From contig NC_089581.1 of the NCBI RefSeq assembly GCF_019320115.1, positions 15,057,925 to 15,121,924 of the forward strand: a stretch of DNA of 64,000 nt, in the 5' to 3' direction. This DNA comes from Miscanthus floridulus. Taxonomy: Eukaryota; Streptophyta; Magnoliopsida; Poales; Poaceae. This document shows positions 12,347-24,262 of the stretch, in pieces. Positions within the stretch are counted from its first letter, which is position 1. Every line of letters begins with the position of its first letter. Position numbers and translations under genes: made by a program. Below the pieces are notes generated by a model. That model worked only from the letters and a program-made list of their open reading frames with translations. It was not told the origin of the DNA and did not search any database.

Positions 12347-13306
12347 TAATTGTTTTTAACAGTTTAGGTGAACAGTAGACCTAACCAAAGGATCGGTTCA
12401 CTTGCTTTATTTCTATTTGCAAAGATGGAAACATACTTTTTTTTGCGAGGAAAGATGGAAACATACATTAAACTAATGGTGGGGATCATAACAAATTCTC
12501 ACCGTAACTCTCCAAGTCTAACATGAATCATAGCTCTCTCTCCGGTCATGGGTGTACCACACAGTGGGACAAGTAAGGAAGTGACATAGGTCCGTTTGGA
12601 TTGGATCCTGTGATAGCTCTGACCTGTCTGGCCTAAGTAGCAATCAGGATTCTATTAATGGGCAATGTTATGGTACCCTCTTTACTTACTAGGAGGTAAT
12701 ACCTCAAATATATTTGAGCCCTTCACTTTTTTAGATTTGCAAATTTATTAATTACTTTATTAATGTGGGAAAAGAAAAAACAAATATTGCTGAATCTCCT
12801 AGGAGAAAGATTTTTATATTAAAACCTTACTTATTTATCTTATTTTATAAAAACAAAAAATTAAATAAATGTATATTTTATAAATTACCTCTTAGGAGGT
12901 AATAGTTGATCGTAATCGTACCATCGAAACAAATGAACAGCTCATAGCTAGTATTTAGGACTACCGCAGTAAAACCCATTTTTAATAGCCACCTAACCCA
13001 GACAAGTTAGCTAGACCACCAACTAAACATATCCTAATAAACGATAGTAGAGTCATAGTAGAGCCTAAGAGTTTTTTTTTGGCTTTGCACCCAGACAAAG
13101 TTGCCTAGCGCAAGCATGGCTCCTAGGCATCCGATTTCGGGCGCCTGGGTAGGATCACTGCCTGGCCGGGAGCTCGCCCGAGAGACCGCGAAGCAAACAC
13201 ACCCCGATTGCCTAGCTCGTAATTCCACGTAGCTATGGAAATGTTGTTGTTATCCTCTGAATATTCTTCAGGAATTCTAACGAAGGGGTTCGTCTTTGCG
13301 TTTAGT
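12347..13306. other. Intergenic, mostly AT-rich
   Basis: No gene was recognised. AGGAGGTAAT occurs at both ends of an AT-rich block (about 12690 and 12892), possibly a degenerate element. Confidence 0.45.
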
Positions 13307-13473
13307 CAGTGGCGGATCCAAAGGGGGGGCTGGGGGGGCTCCAGCCCCCCCTAATTTCTTGATTTCAATGCTAATTACTGTAGCAAAAACTTGATTTCAC
13401 CGTTAAATCTTCGTGCAAATCAACATCTCTGTTGTTTTAGCCCCCCTTATCCCGCATTCCACATCCGCCACTG
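13307..13473. mobile_element. hAT-type MITE, CAGTGGCGGATCC family
   Basis: The ends are CAGTGGCGGATCC and GGAT-like CATCCGCCACTG. A perfect 8-bp target duplication CGTTTAGT lies at 13299-13306 and 13474-13481, diagnostic of hAT transposition. Subterminal runs GGGGGGGCT and AGCCCCCC are a family trait shared with the elements at 29334 and 35502. Confidence 0.88.
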
Positions 13474-14696
13474 CGTTTAGTGGAATATATACGTCCCTGA
13501 AATAATGGCCTGGTTGGGTTGAGATTCCCTGTCTCAAACAGTGAAGCCCAGTGGACAAAAAAAAAAGAGTTTAGCTAGCTACTAGTGAAAGAGTTGGGTC
13601 CGTCCTGTCCCGAGGCGGAAGATACGTGGTAGTGGAAAAGCAAGGCATCCATTAACACACAGGGCGCAAATTAGCCCATCCCTCTCCCAAAAAGATCGAC
13701 GCAGAAACGAGCCAACCGTACGTGAACCATCAGGCATCATGTGAGCTGAGACCGAAACGGAGGGATACAAATTTTCCAAAATCCGAAGAAGAAACGGGCG
13801 GAGAGAGATAAGGTGCGGCTGCGGCGGAGTGCGTACGTAACGTGTCGCGCGGGGACTCGGCGGGCGGGCGGAGACCGTACGCTAGCCATCAGATGCGGCG
13901 GGCCGATCCCGCGCGCGCGAGCGAGGCACTTCCCACTTGGGTCGGGTGAGTGTGAGCCGCGTCACCGCGCACGTCCGAGCGCCCCGACAGCGTCGCGCGT
14001 GGGCGCGGGCCCGGCGGCCGGCCCCGCGGCAGCGGACGGTCCCCGTTGTTCCGCTGCCCAGACGGCCAGAGGAGTACGACTCGTATCTCCCTGCCCAATC
14101 CATATCCATATCCACTCCAGATGCGTCCACTCGCGAGGCGCGACCCTCTCATCGCCGAGAAAGGGAAACCACGGCGGCCGTGCCGTGTCGCGTCGGTTGG
14201 CCGGTTGCGCACGTCTGCTGGTCATGGGTGGATCATTTCTGCTGGGCGGGGCGTTTTTACCCTGTACTGCTGCTGCTATCGATGATTGGTTTACATCGTT
14301 TATAATATACAGGGGACTTAGCAGGGAGTATATATATACTCACATAGTACGTGCATGTTTCATCTACAGAAAAATCTCTGAGACTGATCAGATAACCGAT
14401 ATGCTTATACTCGAATAATTGAACAAGATACAAATATCCGTGATAAATCTAGAATTTAAACCTAAGTAGACGGCATGTTCCTCCCTAAAAAACAACCTAT
14501 TTAAAGTTTTAGACACGCTCGCACCTAGAAGTATTTTTGTTTGTCTATAATAATTGGCTCTTTTTTTATAGCTGTTAGTTGACCCTTATTACCTCGGTGA
14601 TAACGTTTCTCTAGCCAAGCGCAAGCACCTCCTTAATAACTTCTTATCCTCGACCGAATGGCGGCAAGTCACGTCTAAGAAAAGGCGTCATGCATG
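13474..14696. other. Intergenic GC-rich, CpG-rich island without a recognised gene
   Basis: From about 13800 to 14290 the sequence is strongly GC-rich on both strands with several overlapping open frames (up to 201 codons, plus strand 13813-14418). None has a recognisable domain and no splice structure was evident. It resembles the 5' end of a monocot gene by composition only. Confidence 0.4.
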
Positions 14697-14923
14697 CTCT
14701 CTTCGTCCCATAAAAGATGACACTATGCTATAGGATTTGTACAGGTCAAATTTAACTATATTTGTAGAAAATATTAGCAGCATTTGTATCTCCAAATAAG
14801 TTTGTTATAAAAATAAATTGAACGATCGACACTAATTATGTATCATACATATTAATATTTTCTTATATATATTTAGACAAAATTAAAAATATTTGATTTA
14901 TCGGTAAGTGAGAATGAGGGGAG
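14697..14923. mobile_element. Degenerate Stowaway-like MITE
   Basis: The left end CTCTCTTCGTCCC and right end GAATGAGGGGAG followed by TA fit a diverged Stowaway. Its AT-rich interior is typical. The left TA is not preserved. Confidence 0.5.
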
Positions 14924-14987
14924 TAAGTTGGTCCTGTAGACATCATCCTCGATGATTTTTTTTCTTAGATATGTGTTTTAACTATAA

Positions 14988-15342
14988 GGGCCTGTTTAGA
15001 TCTTTTTATTCTAAAGAAATTAGAATAATCCACTTTAAGCACTATACTATTTGGCTTGAAATTTGACATTCCACATCTTTTCCAAAATTTAGATATAAGC
15101 ATGTCTTAAATTTATGAGGTGAGATATAGAAATTGATTCCATCGATCTTCTCATGCTCTATGCAACTTATACCATGCTCTTTGACTCGCTCGCGTGTAGC
15201 AGCAATGCGGTACATAAATATCTTCCCCATGTGTCCAGCAAAAATATATAAATAGATTATGCAGATTGTCATGTTAACTCAATTGATTTGTGCCTTAATT
15301 ATGATTATTGAAATGGATTTTAATCAAGGATCTAGACGGGCC
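14988..15342. mobile_element. Possible GGGCCTGTTTAGATC-type element
   Basis: It starts GGGCCTGTTTAGATC and ends GGATCTAGACGGGCC, an imperfect inverted terminal pair about 355 bp apart. It is preceded by TAA and followed by AAA, so the target duplication is doubtful. Confidence 0.45.
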
Positions 15343-16559
15343 AAATGCATGAGATGTGGCGCTCTTGCCTACTAGTACTAGTACTTTTTGTTTGCAAAAA
15401 TAAGTGTATATTGATGAAGTAGTTTAGCAATGGGAATTCCCGATATTTGACGAGTGTGGAGATAACTTTGATTTGAGATGGAGGGCAACGTTGGTGGTTG
15501 GCGGTCCGACGACTATGACACTAGCAGAGTGTTGTGCCTTAGCCATTGGTGCACCAACTTTAGATGATCTCAAGATACATTTTCCCCTAGCTAGAGTGAG
15601 ATATGCACCGTGTTTTTTTTTAAAAAAAAAATTGGCACGCCACTTTGCTACTCGAGTCTTACCAAATAAAACAACTGTGTCGAAGAAGTTAACCTTTTCC
15701 CCAGATTCCCAGGGAAAAGATCTCCATATAGAGCCAGGGAAGGAACCATCCTGAACGTACGGCGTTGTGTATCACCGACTTGGGCTTCCATCGTGCGAGT
15801 GCGCGAGCGCGAGGACAACCAGAGAAAACAAATGGCGGGAGTAGGACCACCGTACTTTGTAGCGTTGCTCGTGCTACCGTACAAGGGATCCCATCCATCT
15901 CGCCCCACGCCCTCCAGACGTTCCGAAACGCCAATCCGCCACGGCGGCGCCCGAAACCGATGGGCCTCCTTGGCCCGCCCGTGCCGTGACCGTGAGATCA
16001 GGGGTGGACGGGGGGACAAGGAGACGAGAAGAATCATCACGGACGATTCACGTCTAAAAAAAGGCATCGTCATCCAGCCCAGCCAGGCAGGATCTCACCT
16101 GGGCACGCACGCAAAGCTGTCAAGGCGCCCGATACGCTTGAACACGCATGTTACTTGCACGGAACGTAAGCTAAAGCAAAAACGGAAGGGACCCGACCGT
16201 AATCCTCGGACGGACGCGAGGGGTGTAGGCGCAAAAACACGCACACGCAGACGGGCTAGGGTGCGAAATCGGGGAAGCGCGGGGGCCGTGTCGGGAGCGC
16301 GCGTGAGAAGCGGTAACTCGAGGCCGCGCCGCACCGATCGAGGGATCCCTGATTCACCGAGGAGTGTTGTGAGAGACGTCCGGCCGCGAGCTTCTCGCGC
16401 TGGACGCGACGTGAGGAATCGGCAACGCAGCGCGCCCACCCACCCCACGCGCCGCGTGGTTGCCGGATTGGGGTTGGGGGGCGTGGTGTCTCTCTCTCTC
16501 TCTGCCCATCCTGCGGTCCAGCTCGCAGATTCCATTCGCCCCGCTCACCGCCGCCTGTC
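15343..16559 (+). promoter_or_regulatory. Upstream region of the NIGT1-like gene
   Basis: GC content rises steadily from about 15760 towards the gene. A (CT)n tract lies at about 16489-16503. The long plus-strand frame across this region (15793-16977) overlaps the true first exon out of frame and reads Arg-rich low-complexity sequence, so it is treated as promoter and leader DNA. Confidence 0.5.
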
Positions 16560-16566
16560 TATATAT
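16560..16566 (+). promoter_or_regulatory. TATA box of the NIGT1-like gene
   Basis: TATATAT in the context CTATATATGCC lies 194 bp before the ATG. It implies transcription starting near 16590-16600 and a C-rich leader of roughly 160-170 nt. Confidence 0.6.
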
Positions 16567-16759
16567 GCCAGGGCGGGCGCACCTCCGGAATCCAGATCCC
16601 CTCGCACGCAGTCACCCACCCCCACCCACCGCCTCCGCCTATTTTGCTCTCTTGCTGTTTCTTCTTCTCGGCTTCCGGTCGCCGATTCTTCTGCGCAGAA
16701 AGATTCCTCGTGGTGGTGCTCGCCCTCGTCCGTTGTTTCTCGTCTCGTTCGCGTGCTGC

Positions 16760-18252
16760 ATGGGGCTGGACGTCGGGGAGATCGGGATGGGCCTGGATCT
16801 GGGGCTGGACCTCAGGCTGTTCGCCGCGCGGAGCGCCGGAGGGATGGCGGCGGCCGCGGCCAAGGGTGCGCCGGCGGGGATCGAGTCCTGCATCAGGAGC
16901 CTCGAGGAGGAGCGCAAGAAGATCGAGGTGTTCAGGCGCGAGCTCCCGCTCTGCGCGCGCCTCCTCGCCGACGGTGAGAACTAGAGGCCTCTCTCGCTCT
17001 CCTCGTCTCGTACAGTTTACGCGTCGTGGTCTCTTGTTCTGTTTCTTCTCTCCGCCCCGGTTCTCTGACGCGGTGGTGCGTGTGCCCTGGCCTGCAGTTA
17101 TCGACGAGTTGAAGGAGGAGGCCGCCAAGAGAGGCGGAGACGCGGAGGCGAAGGCGGACGACGGCGACAAGCGGAAATGGATGAGCACTGCTCAGTTATG
17201 GGTGGACAGCGACGCCAAATCCGACGAGGTAGAGCATGCAACTCTGCTACGCCATGCTTGTTTTCATCAGATTTCTGTCGTAGTTTTAGTTTTTATCCGT
17301 GATGATTTCGAGCTTTGGTGTCCTCACGATCAATATTTTTTTCAGACTTAATGAATAAGACTTGTTATTTGTGCTTACAGTCTGACAAAGAGCTACGGAG
17401 TGAAATCACCTCGCCGGAGCCCAAGTTGCTCGGTGGCGCACCCATGCCGATAAGGGCCGTTGCGGCGGTGCCTCCCCTGCCGCCTCCGTTCTTCAGGAGA
17501 GAAGACAGCTCTGCCGGCACTGGTCTGTCGTTGGTGTCGCCGGCAACTAAGGCGCCGATTTCTCCCGTGTCTGCCAGCGACAACACCAGCGGCAGATTCT
17601 GTGCCACCATGCCACCGTCTGGCTCTGGGGCCAACTTGCACTCTCAGGCTCAGCAGCAGGCCAGCAGGAAGGCGAGGCGGTGCTGGTCGCCGGAGCTTCA
17701 CCGGCAGTTCGTCGCCGTTTTGCTTCAACTCGGCGGCCCTCAAGGTACATATACACATGACCGGTCGTTTTATAATTTGTACCAGCTGTTAGGGAAAGTG
17801 TTAACAAATTCCATGTAATTGCAGTTGCTACTCCGAAACAGATCAGGGAGGTGATGCAAGTGGACGGGCTTACAAATGATGAAGTGAAAAGCCATCTCCA
17901 GGTGAGCAATGATCCGCTTTGTCCAGGCATTATTTCTTCTTAGTAGTGCCTATTTCTGGCGATATAGTGTCTTGTTTGGAAACTGATTCGATCGTGTCAT
18001 GTTCGTATTCAGAAGTACCGGCTGCACAACAGAAGATCCCCCGGTGCGGCTCCGGTGAGCCAGCCGATCATGCTGGTGGGTGGCCTCTGGGCTCCTCAGG
18101 AGCAAAGCAGCTCCGGGTCTCCCCAGGGTCCGCTTCAGTTCTCCGGATCAGGCGTGGCCATCTCTGCGGCCACCGTCGGTGGCGGCGACAGCATCAGCAG
18201 CGACGAAGACGACAAGTCCGAAGGCTACACGCACCGTTCGATTGGTTTATAA
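16760..18252 (+). CDS. GARP (G2-like) transcriptional repressor, NIGT1/HHO/HRS1 family
   Basis: Exons are 16760-16973, 17098-17228, 17381-17744, 17825-17901 and 18013-18252, giving 341 residues with GT-AG junctions in phase. The start at 16760 gives the family N-terminus [20 protein letters not shown], with overlapping LxLxL (EAR-like) repeats at residues 12-20. A charged amphipathic segment (about 41-85, [20 protein letters not shown]) follows; family members use it for dimerisation. The GARP DNA-binding domain spans about 212-270 ([44 protein letters not shown]). In rice and Arabidopsis these nuclear proteins are nitrate-inducible repressors coordinating nitrate and phosphate starvation responses. 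The acidic tail [11 protein letters not shown] is followed by THRSIGL and a stop, all inside the MITE at 18231-18347, so the native last residues have probably been replaced. An in-frame ATG at 16565 overlaps the TATA box and was not used. The orthologue within the family is not certain. Confidence 0.9.
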
Positions 18253-18347
18253 GCCGTACTTTTTCAGTCAACGAATAATATTTTTCTCTCACAACAAATC
18301 GGTCAACAGTACTTTCAGTCATGGCTTATCAGCCAAGCGAACGTGGC
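18231..18347. mobile_element. GTTCG...CGAAC-type MITE inserted in the 3' end of the NIGT1-like coding sequence
   Basis: It starts GCACCGTTCGATTGGTTTAT and ends GGCTTATCAGCCAAGCGAAC then GTGGC. It shares ACTTTTTCAGTCA and CTCTCACAACAAATCGG with the family. The host gene's stop TAA (18250-18252) lies in its left terminal repeat. No clean target duplication remains. Confidence 0.7.
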
Positions 18348-18820
18348 AACAGCCGGAAATGCGTGTAAGGCTGCGTTTAATTTGCGGAAGATCGTCGGAT
18401 GAGAGTGTAGAGATAGCGTTGCGGCTTTTGCTTGCCCATCGGTGTCGGTGGCAATAACAGATTCATCAGTCTGGAAGAGAGGTTGTAGTGCAGCCAGGCC
18501 ATGCATACAGGGAGATTGGGCGGTGTCCGTGTGCGTGCGCCCAAGAGATGAACTGACCATGAGTTGGGTTGCTGTGTCATGTGTACGTACATGGAAAGCT
18601 GATAGCGGTTTTCTTGAGGCTTCCTGACTTTTAATTTCCGGGCAGATCCCAAAATTTTCGCCCTGAGAATCACATATTATTATTATTATATATACATACA
18701 ATATTCGTTGCCTGCGTGTTGTCTTTCAATCAAGTAGTAATTACATGTTATTATGGATTGAATTATGAATGGTTGCAGTTTTGTTGAATGAAATAAATAA
18801 GGTCGTTTTCAGTGCCCCTG
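18348..18820 (+). other. Predicted 3' UTR of the NIGT1-like gene
   Basis: The sequence after the MITE is AT-rich with a possible polyadenylation signal AATAAA at 18792-18797. No further gene was seen in it. Confidence 0.45.
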
Positions 18821-20730
18821 AAGATTGAACTTCGTTTCATTTGGTTCAGCGAATCTCTAGCAGGTTTGCAGCAGAGATCAGAACTCCCTGACGAAACCAT
18901 ATACCGCAGTAGATCAAGGGCCATGATCCAGCTAACTAGAAAAAACTACTGCTAATATTTGTACTAACCAGCATGCTAATCTCTTTGACCAACATGCATG
19001 TTTTCTGAACTACTGCGCGTTTCTTCGTTGAGGCAGAACCGCTTGTCGTAGCCTGGTTTGTTGCATGTTTGCTTGGGCCTTTCACGTCAAGTCGGATACA
19101 TGCCCTCTTGCAGAAGTTTGGAGTCAACAATGGTTAACAACTCTATCTCTGTCCGTCCATGCTTATCCGGCGCTACGCATTCAGAAATCAGAAGCACGCA
19201 CGTTGACGGCTGGCTTTGAACATTTTTCTGGCGTTCGACCGCATCAACGGGCACATGAGTGAACGAACGAGAAAAAAGAAAAGATAATAAATAAAAAATA
19301 GAATATCACAGGGAAGAGGGAGGGATTATTCCGATTCCGATCGGCTCAGCATCGCTTGGTTCGCAAGGCGCTTTCAGCGTGCGAATATTCTTGCGGTTGC
19401 TTGCAGCATCTGCCGCGCGCGTCCGTCCATTACCTCCGCGGCCAGATGGGGGTGCTGTGCTGTGCGCCTGTAGTGCCCCCGACGATAAGCTAGTTAATTC
19501 AGCGCGTGGGTTAGGCTTTGGTTTTCACAAGTCAGGTGGAAAATCAATGATTTATAAGTCATACATGTTTGGTTGTAGATGACTTATAAGCTCATACCTG
19601 TTAAGTGAAAGGTGTGGACCCTACGCGGAAAAAGGGTAGCTTATAAGCTTTAAGCAGGAGTGAACCAACTTATTTCTTAGAAGCAGGGGTGACTTATAAG
19701 TTGGTGGTGTTTGATAAAATCAGTCATCTATTTTACTTTTTAACTTATAAGTAGGTGATTTATTTGGAACCAAACATACCCTTAGTTGCCATTGGTGATT
19801 GGTCAGCTGTTTTCTGACAGCAAAACGCATGGCCGCCGGCGCGGCCGCTCAATGCGGGCGACTGGATATTCGGTAGTGCGCGTTCTGGTCTTTTGTTGTT
19901 GCTGGCTGCAGCCTGCGGTCTGCAGAGCGAGAGACAGCTAACGATCGGCCAATCAACGCATCAAGCAGTCGGGAGCTAGCGAATTGGAAATTGGAATTGG
20001 GTGAGCTAGCATTTTTCTGCTGGTGCTGACTCTGATACATATAACAGGCCCCAAGAAAATCTCTCTCTAAAAAAAAGGCCCCAAGAGCTCAAGAAACTGG
20101 GTCTTTCAAAAAGGAGATGTATCTCTCTCACTCTGTTCCTGGGTGTATAAGCGAGAATCTGAAGGAGCATTTGAGCGGTAAATCAAGCCTGGTGAAAGCA
20201 GCCGCTTCCCTAAGTGGACGTGCGTACGATTTCGTGTGTTCCGTTTTCGCCGCCTTTCGCATAAGATAAGTTACTAGAATTAGCTTTTGATGAAGATATA
20301 CATCGATTGGAAGTAGAAAAGGTGTGTCTTTGATCGTGAAGAGTGAGAAACGATCGATTGCGGGCTTCTTCCTTTTTTTCCCTTTGCCCATTTCTGGAGA
20401 AATATGTACCGATAAAAAGAATCGAGGAAATATTAGGTGCAATTCCACTTGTAGGTTAGTGAGACGTGAACATGGCCTAACCCCAAATCGTTTGCCTCCT
20501 CCCCATTATTTACTGGGGTCAGCTGTAAAATTCAAGCGCCGTTGATAAGTTTATTGAGTGGTATGGGCCGAATTAGGCGGGAATGTGAGATGGGCTGTGA
20601 GCTTTCTGACAACGTCTTACACAAAGTTGGGCTAGGAAAAGCCTTGGACCACAGAAACGACGAGCCTTGGAAGTTGGAGCATCCTTATCACTGGTTTCGA
20701 CTTTGCCAACCACAGCGCAAAACTATTTAG
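18821..20730. other. Intergenic, no recognised gene
   Basis: There are short frames only. Between about 19508 and 19783 the ends GGGTTAGGCTTTGGTTTTCAC and TTGGAACCAAACATACCC are loosely inverted around repeated CTTATAAGT motifs, which suggests a decayed MITE without a clear duplication. Confidence 0.45.
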
Positions 20731-20875
20731 TACTACGTCCATTTCAAATTATAAGATATTTTAACTGTACATAGTTTTTCTATACACTTATCAAATATAC
20801 ACTGTGTTTAGATATATAGTAAAACAATATATCTATAAAAATCAAAACGTCTTAGATATAATTCAGGAAAAGTAA
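20731..20875. mobile_element. Stowaway-like fragment
   Basis: It starts TACTACGTCCATTTCAAATTATAAG, a diverged Stowaway terminus, and has an AT-rich interior with AAAACGTCTTAGATATAATT. The GGAGGGAG-type right end is absent. Confidence 0.4.
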
Positions 20876-22530
20876 AACCTTTTCAAAGAGTAGCACGTAG
20901 TGTATAGGTATTTGATTGATTAATTAAACAGTTTTATTAGCGCTAGAGCCCTACCTGCCTCAGCCCAACCCAGCCCATGTCGAACTTCATCTCATGTGGG
21001 AAGGCCGGAAGGGCCTGATTTGAATTGAAAAGCACTTCTGCCGGCAGACCCCACCGTAGTATGGGCGAATGGCAGACACGGAGCTACACTTTGGAGCTTG
21101 TTTGATATACTTGATTTACGTGTATGTTGGAGACTTGGAGTGAATTAAGCTAAAAATTATTTATTTATTAATCTAATCCACTTTACATAGGAAGTGAGGT
21201 GAATACGCGTGCAACAAAATGCAAGGATGACAAAACCTCTCGTGATCAAGAACAAAGGCTAGCAAATAATGTAATGCACGAAATAATAGTCGCTTTGCAG
21301 TGCTGATGTTTTCTATTATTCTATTGAGTAATTCGACAAATCCATCGGCGATAAATTCAAAAACCTCTGTTTTTCCGGAGGAAAGTTCAGCAGTTCACTG
21401 TTCTAGTGAGTTTTAAATCTTAGTGAATTTCTGTGAACATGAATATATTTCAGTTGCTAGCAAGAAAGAGAAGTATGGTTCAGCTAAATATTTTAGTTCG
21501 TAACGCATTCTTAGGTCCATGTATGTTCACATGAACTTCGTCAAACGTCGCCTACCATTTAGGGTACCTTTATGAAATTTTAGATTCACTGAATGCATAC
21601 TTAATAATAGCAATTTGGTATACTCATCAATACTTTATTGTCCGCGAACTTATTAAGTAACATTATTATTGTATGCTATATAACTTTGTTTGGTTGGATA
21701 AATAGAGGTACCAGCGTCATTTTCCTGTACACTAATACGTTTGAAAGATCCTAGAAAATAAATATATTTTGAGATAGGAGTATCATCATAATTCATAACA
21801 CATCAAGATTACGTACGCCGCAAGGCATCAAACAAAAGAAGTTGACATGAAAACCATGAATCCAATTTTATCTATTTTCACTTAAAAATGTGACATTTCT
21901 CTATTCATTTTCAAGCATGGACTTGCTTATAGGTCATTACCAACCATAATTATATGGAAAAAAGAAGAAGGCCAACTAATTAAGATAAAAAAACCTCTTC
22001 CATGACAATTAGATCGACTCATATTACCCATCAGGTCAACCCTTACACACAAAGAGAGAGAGGGGAAGATTACAAATGTTATACCTGTTCCTATCTAGTT
22101 CTTCATCAACATTGTGCAAATTAGAGTTCAAAAAACCAAATAGTGCAAAATATATTGCAAAACTTCCATTTTTATTGGTTAGTTTATCAGAGCATGGAAC
22201 CAAAGGCAGCAGGGGCCAACTAACTGATTATATGGAAATTTGATGGTTATTTTATGGTATAGCAAAGAAATACATAGTGTATATATAGTGGTAATCACAA
22301 AAGGACAGGTGTGGCCATGGCCCATGGTGGCCTCAACAAAGCTCCGTCCTATGCGCAGTGACTATGGGTAGTACATGTATTTGGTCGGGCCCGGCCCATC
22401 ACGTGGCCTGACACCCGAGAAACAAAATCTCTTGATGTGGAAGGACGCGCGGATGCATGCCGCGTGAGAGCAAGAGTTGTGGGTGGCGGACAACCAAACA
22501 TTAGCCCTCAGTGGCTTGGCTGCATGAGTA
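20876..22530. other. Intergenic, AT-rich, no recognised feature
   Basis: No open frame with a recognisable domain, no RNA gene and no complete transposon end was seen. Confidence 0.5.
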
Positions 22531-22765
22531 CGCGGACCAAACGAGCTGACATTGTAGCTGTAAAGCCTGGCCAGTGGCAGCCTGCTTTGCCCGTACGAGC
22601 CAGACCATACGTGGACCAAACGAGCTGGCATTGCAGTTGTAAAGCGTGGCTATTGGCAGCTTGCTTCACTAGTGCGAGCCAGACCATACGCGGACCAAAC
22701 AAGCTAGCATTGCAGCTATAAAAAAGCCTAGCTAGTGGCAGTCTGCTTCGCCAGTGCCAAGCCAA
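22531..22765. repeat. Three-copy tandem repeat, 79-bp unit
   Basis: Units start at 22531, 22610 and 22689, each beginning CGYGGACCAAAC(G/A)AGCT and continuing through GCATTG, TAAA, TGGC and GGCAG to a degenerate GAGCCAGACCATA. The exact 79-bp spacing indicates tandem duplication, and divergence between copies shows it is not recent. No coding frame is conserved across the copies. Confidence 0.85.
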
Positions 22766-22826
22766 AGGGGAAAGAGGAAGTGCTCCACTATCATAGTGTG
22801 GTTGACTTATCTTATAGCTATACTAA

Positions 22827-23161
22827 AAGGGTGTTTGGTTTCAAGCACTAAATTTTAGTCAATATCTTCGGATGCTATTTAGAAGGATTAAACATGAGTT
22901 AATTATAAAACTAATTACATAGATGGAGACTAATTTACGAGACGAATTTATTAAGTCTAATTAATCCATCATTAGCACATATTTACTGTAGCACCACATT
23001 GTCAAATCGTGGACTAATTAGGCTTAAAAAATTCGTCTCGCAAATTAGTCGCAATCTGTGCAATTAGTTATTTTTTTCGTCTATATTTAATACTCCATAC
23101 ATGTGTCCAAACATCCGATAGGACAGGGACTAAAATTTAGTCGTGGGAACCAAACACCCCC
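22827..23161. mobile_element. Tourist-like MITE, GGGTGTTTGGTT family
   Basis: It starts AAGGGTGTTTGGTTTC and ends GGAACCAAACACCCCC, flanked by TAA at 22824-22826 and 23162-23164. The paired subterminal ACTAAATTTTAGTC and GACTAAAATTTAGTC and inner GAGACGAATTTATTAAG / AAAAATTCGTCTCG make a 335-bp foldback. Confidence 0.8.
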
Positions 23162-23663
23162 TAAGACCTGTTTGATGAAGCTTATTATGGCTTTGATTTT
23201 TTCCTTTGTTGTTGTAGTGTCAATATCTATGAAGTCATTTTCAATTTTTTTTTCTCAAAAACAATTGGAAGTTAGTAAAGTCACTTTTTTTTTGCTTCAC
23301 CGGTTGTGGCTTCCATGGCTATACATGGTAGAAAGAAGTTGGACTCAAGTAAAGCTACCATTCTATTCCCTAGTTCTACCTTGAGAATGAGGCACACCAA
23401 GTAATAAGTTACAAAAAAAGTTTACATCGAATACAATTTTTCTTATTGTACTATTCAGTACATTCCAATTGAAATCCTGATGTGACTTTTGTCCAAACGA
23501 ATTCTAACGTTTGAGCCATGCATACTCTTATCTTTCAAACAAGGACTATCAAAATTACTACCTTGTCAGGGGAATGTGTTTCTCATTTTATATTGCTGCC
23601 ATATATCGGTATCAACATGTTTTGCTCTTCTTTTTCCATAGGATCTAGTAATTTTTTTTTGTA

Positions 23664-23916
23664 CTCCCTTCATCCTAAAGACTTGATGTTTTAATTTTGT
23701 TCTAAGTCAAACTATTTTAGGTTTGACTAAATCTATAGAAAGATTCGCTAACATTTATGACACCAAATAGGTGTACCATAAAAATATGTTGCATGATAAA
23801 TCTAATGATACTTATTTGGTAATACAAAATTATTATTCTAGTATAAATTTGGTTAAACTTGAGATTATTTGACTTTGCACAAAACTAAAACATCTAGGTT
23901 TTTAGAACAGAGGGTG
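23664..23916. mobile_element. Stowaway-like MITE
   Basis: It starts CTCCCTTCATCC and ends AACAGAGGGTG, with TA on both sides (23662-23663, 23917-23918). It is AT-rich, 253 bp, with inner arms AAGTCAAACTATTTTAGG and TTGAGATTATTTGACTT. Confidence 0.75.
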
Positions 23917-24021
23917 TAATTATTTAATTCTCTTAAGATCACCATTTTGGGCAGTGCATAAATGCACAGACTTATTTACATTTACAGTTTTACAAAAAAA
24001 AAGTGGAGTTATTATACTCAA

Positions 24022-24262
24022 GCCTTGTTTAGTTGCACCTCAAATTCTCAAAAAAGTGCTACAGTACCTGTCACATCAAATGTTTGCGGCCGTACATGGA
24101 GCATTAAATGTAGACGAAAAAAAAACTAATTGTACGGTTTGGTGGGAAATTACGAGACGAACGTTTTAAGCCTAATTAGTCCATGATTAAACACTAATTA
24201 CTAAATAAAAACGAAAGTGCTACAATAGCCCCAAATTCCAACTTCCTGAAACTAAACACCCG
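24022..24262. mobile_element. GCCTTGTTTAGTTGCA-type MITE in the SnRK2 promoter
   Basis: It starts GCCTTGTTTAGTTGCACCTC and ends CTGAAACTAAACACCCG, an imperfect inverted pair. CTCA is present just before (24017-24020) and just after (24263-24266). Its right end lies 334 bp upstream of the SnRK2 start codon, so it forms part of the proximal promoter region. Confidence 0.6.

Noticed and set aside
13813..14418. 201-codon plus-strand frame in the GC-rich island
   Set aside because: Several equally long frames overlap on both strands and none has a recognisable motif. Reported only as an orphan island.
16460..16760. N-terminal extension of the NIGT1-like protein from an upstream in-frame ATG
   Set aside because: The extension crosses the TATA box and predicted start site, and the family N-terminus MGLDVGEI begins at 16760.
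15793..16977. 394-codon plus-strand open frame
   Set aside because: It is Arg/Pro-rich low complexity caused by GC content, runs through the TATA box and overlaps the real first exon of the NIGT1-like gene in another frame.
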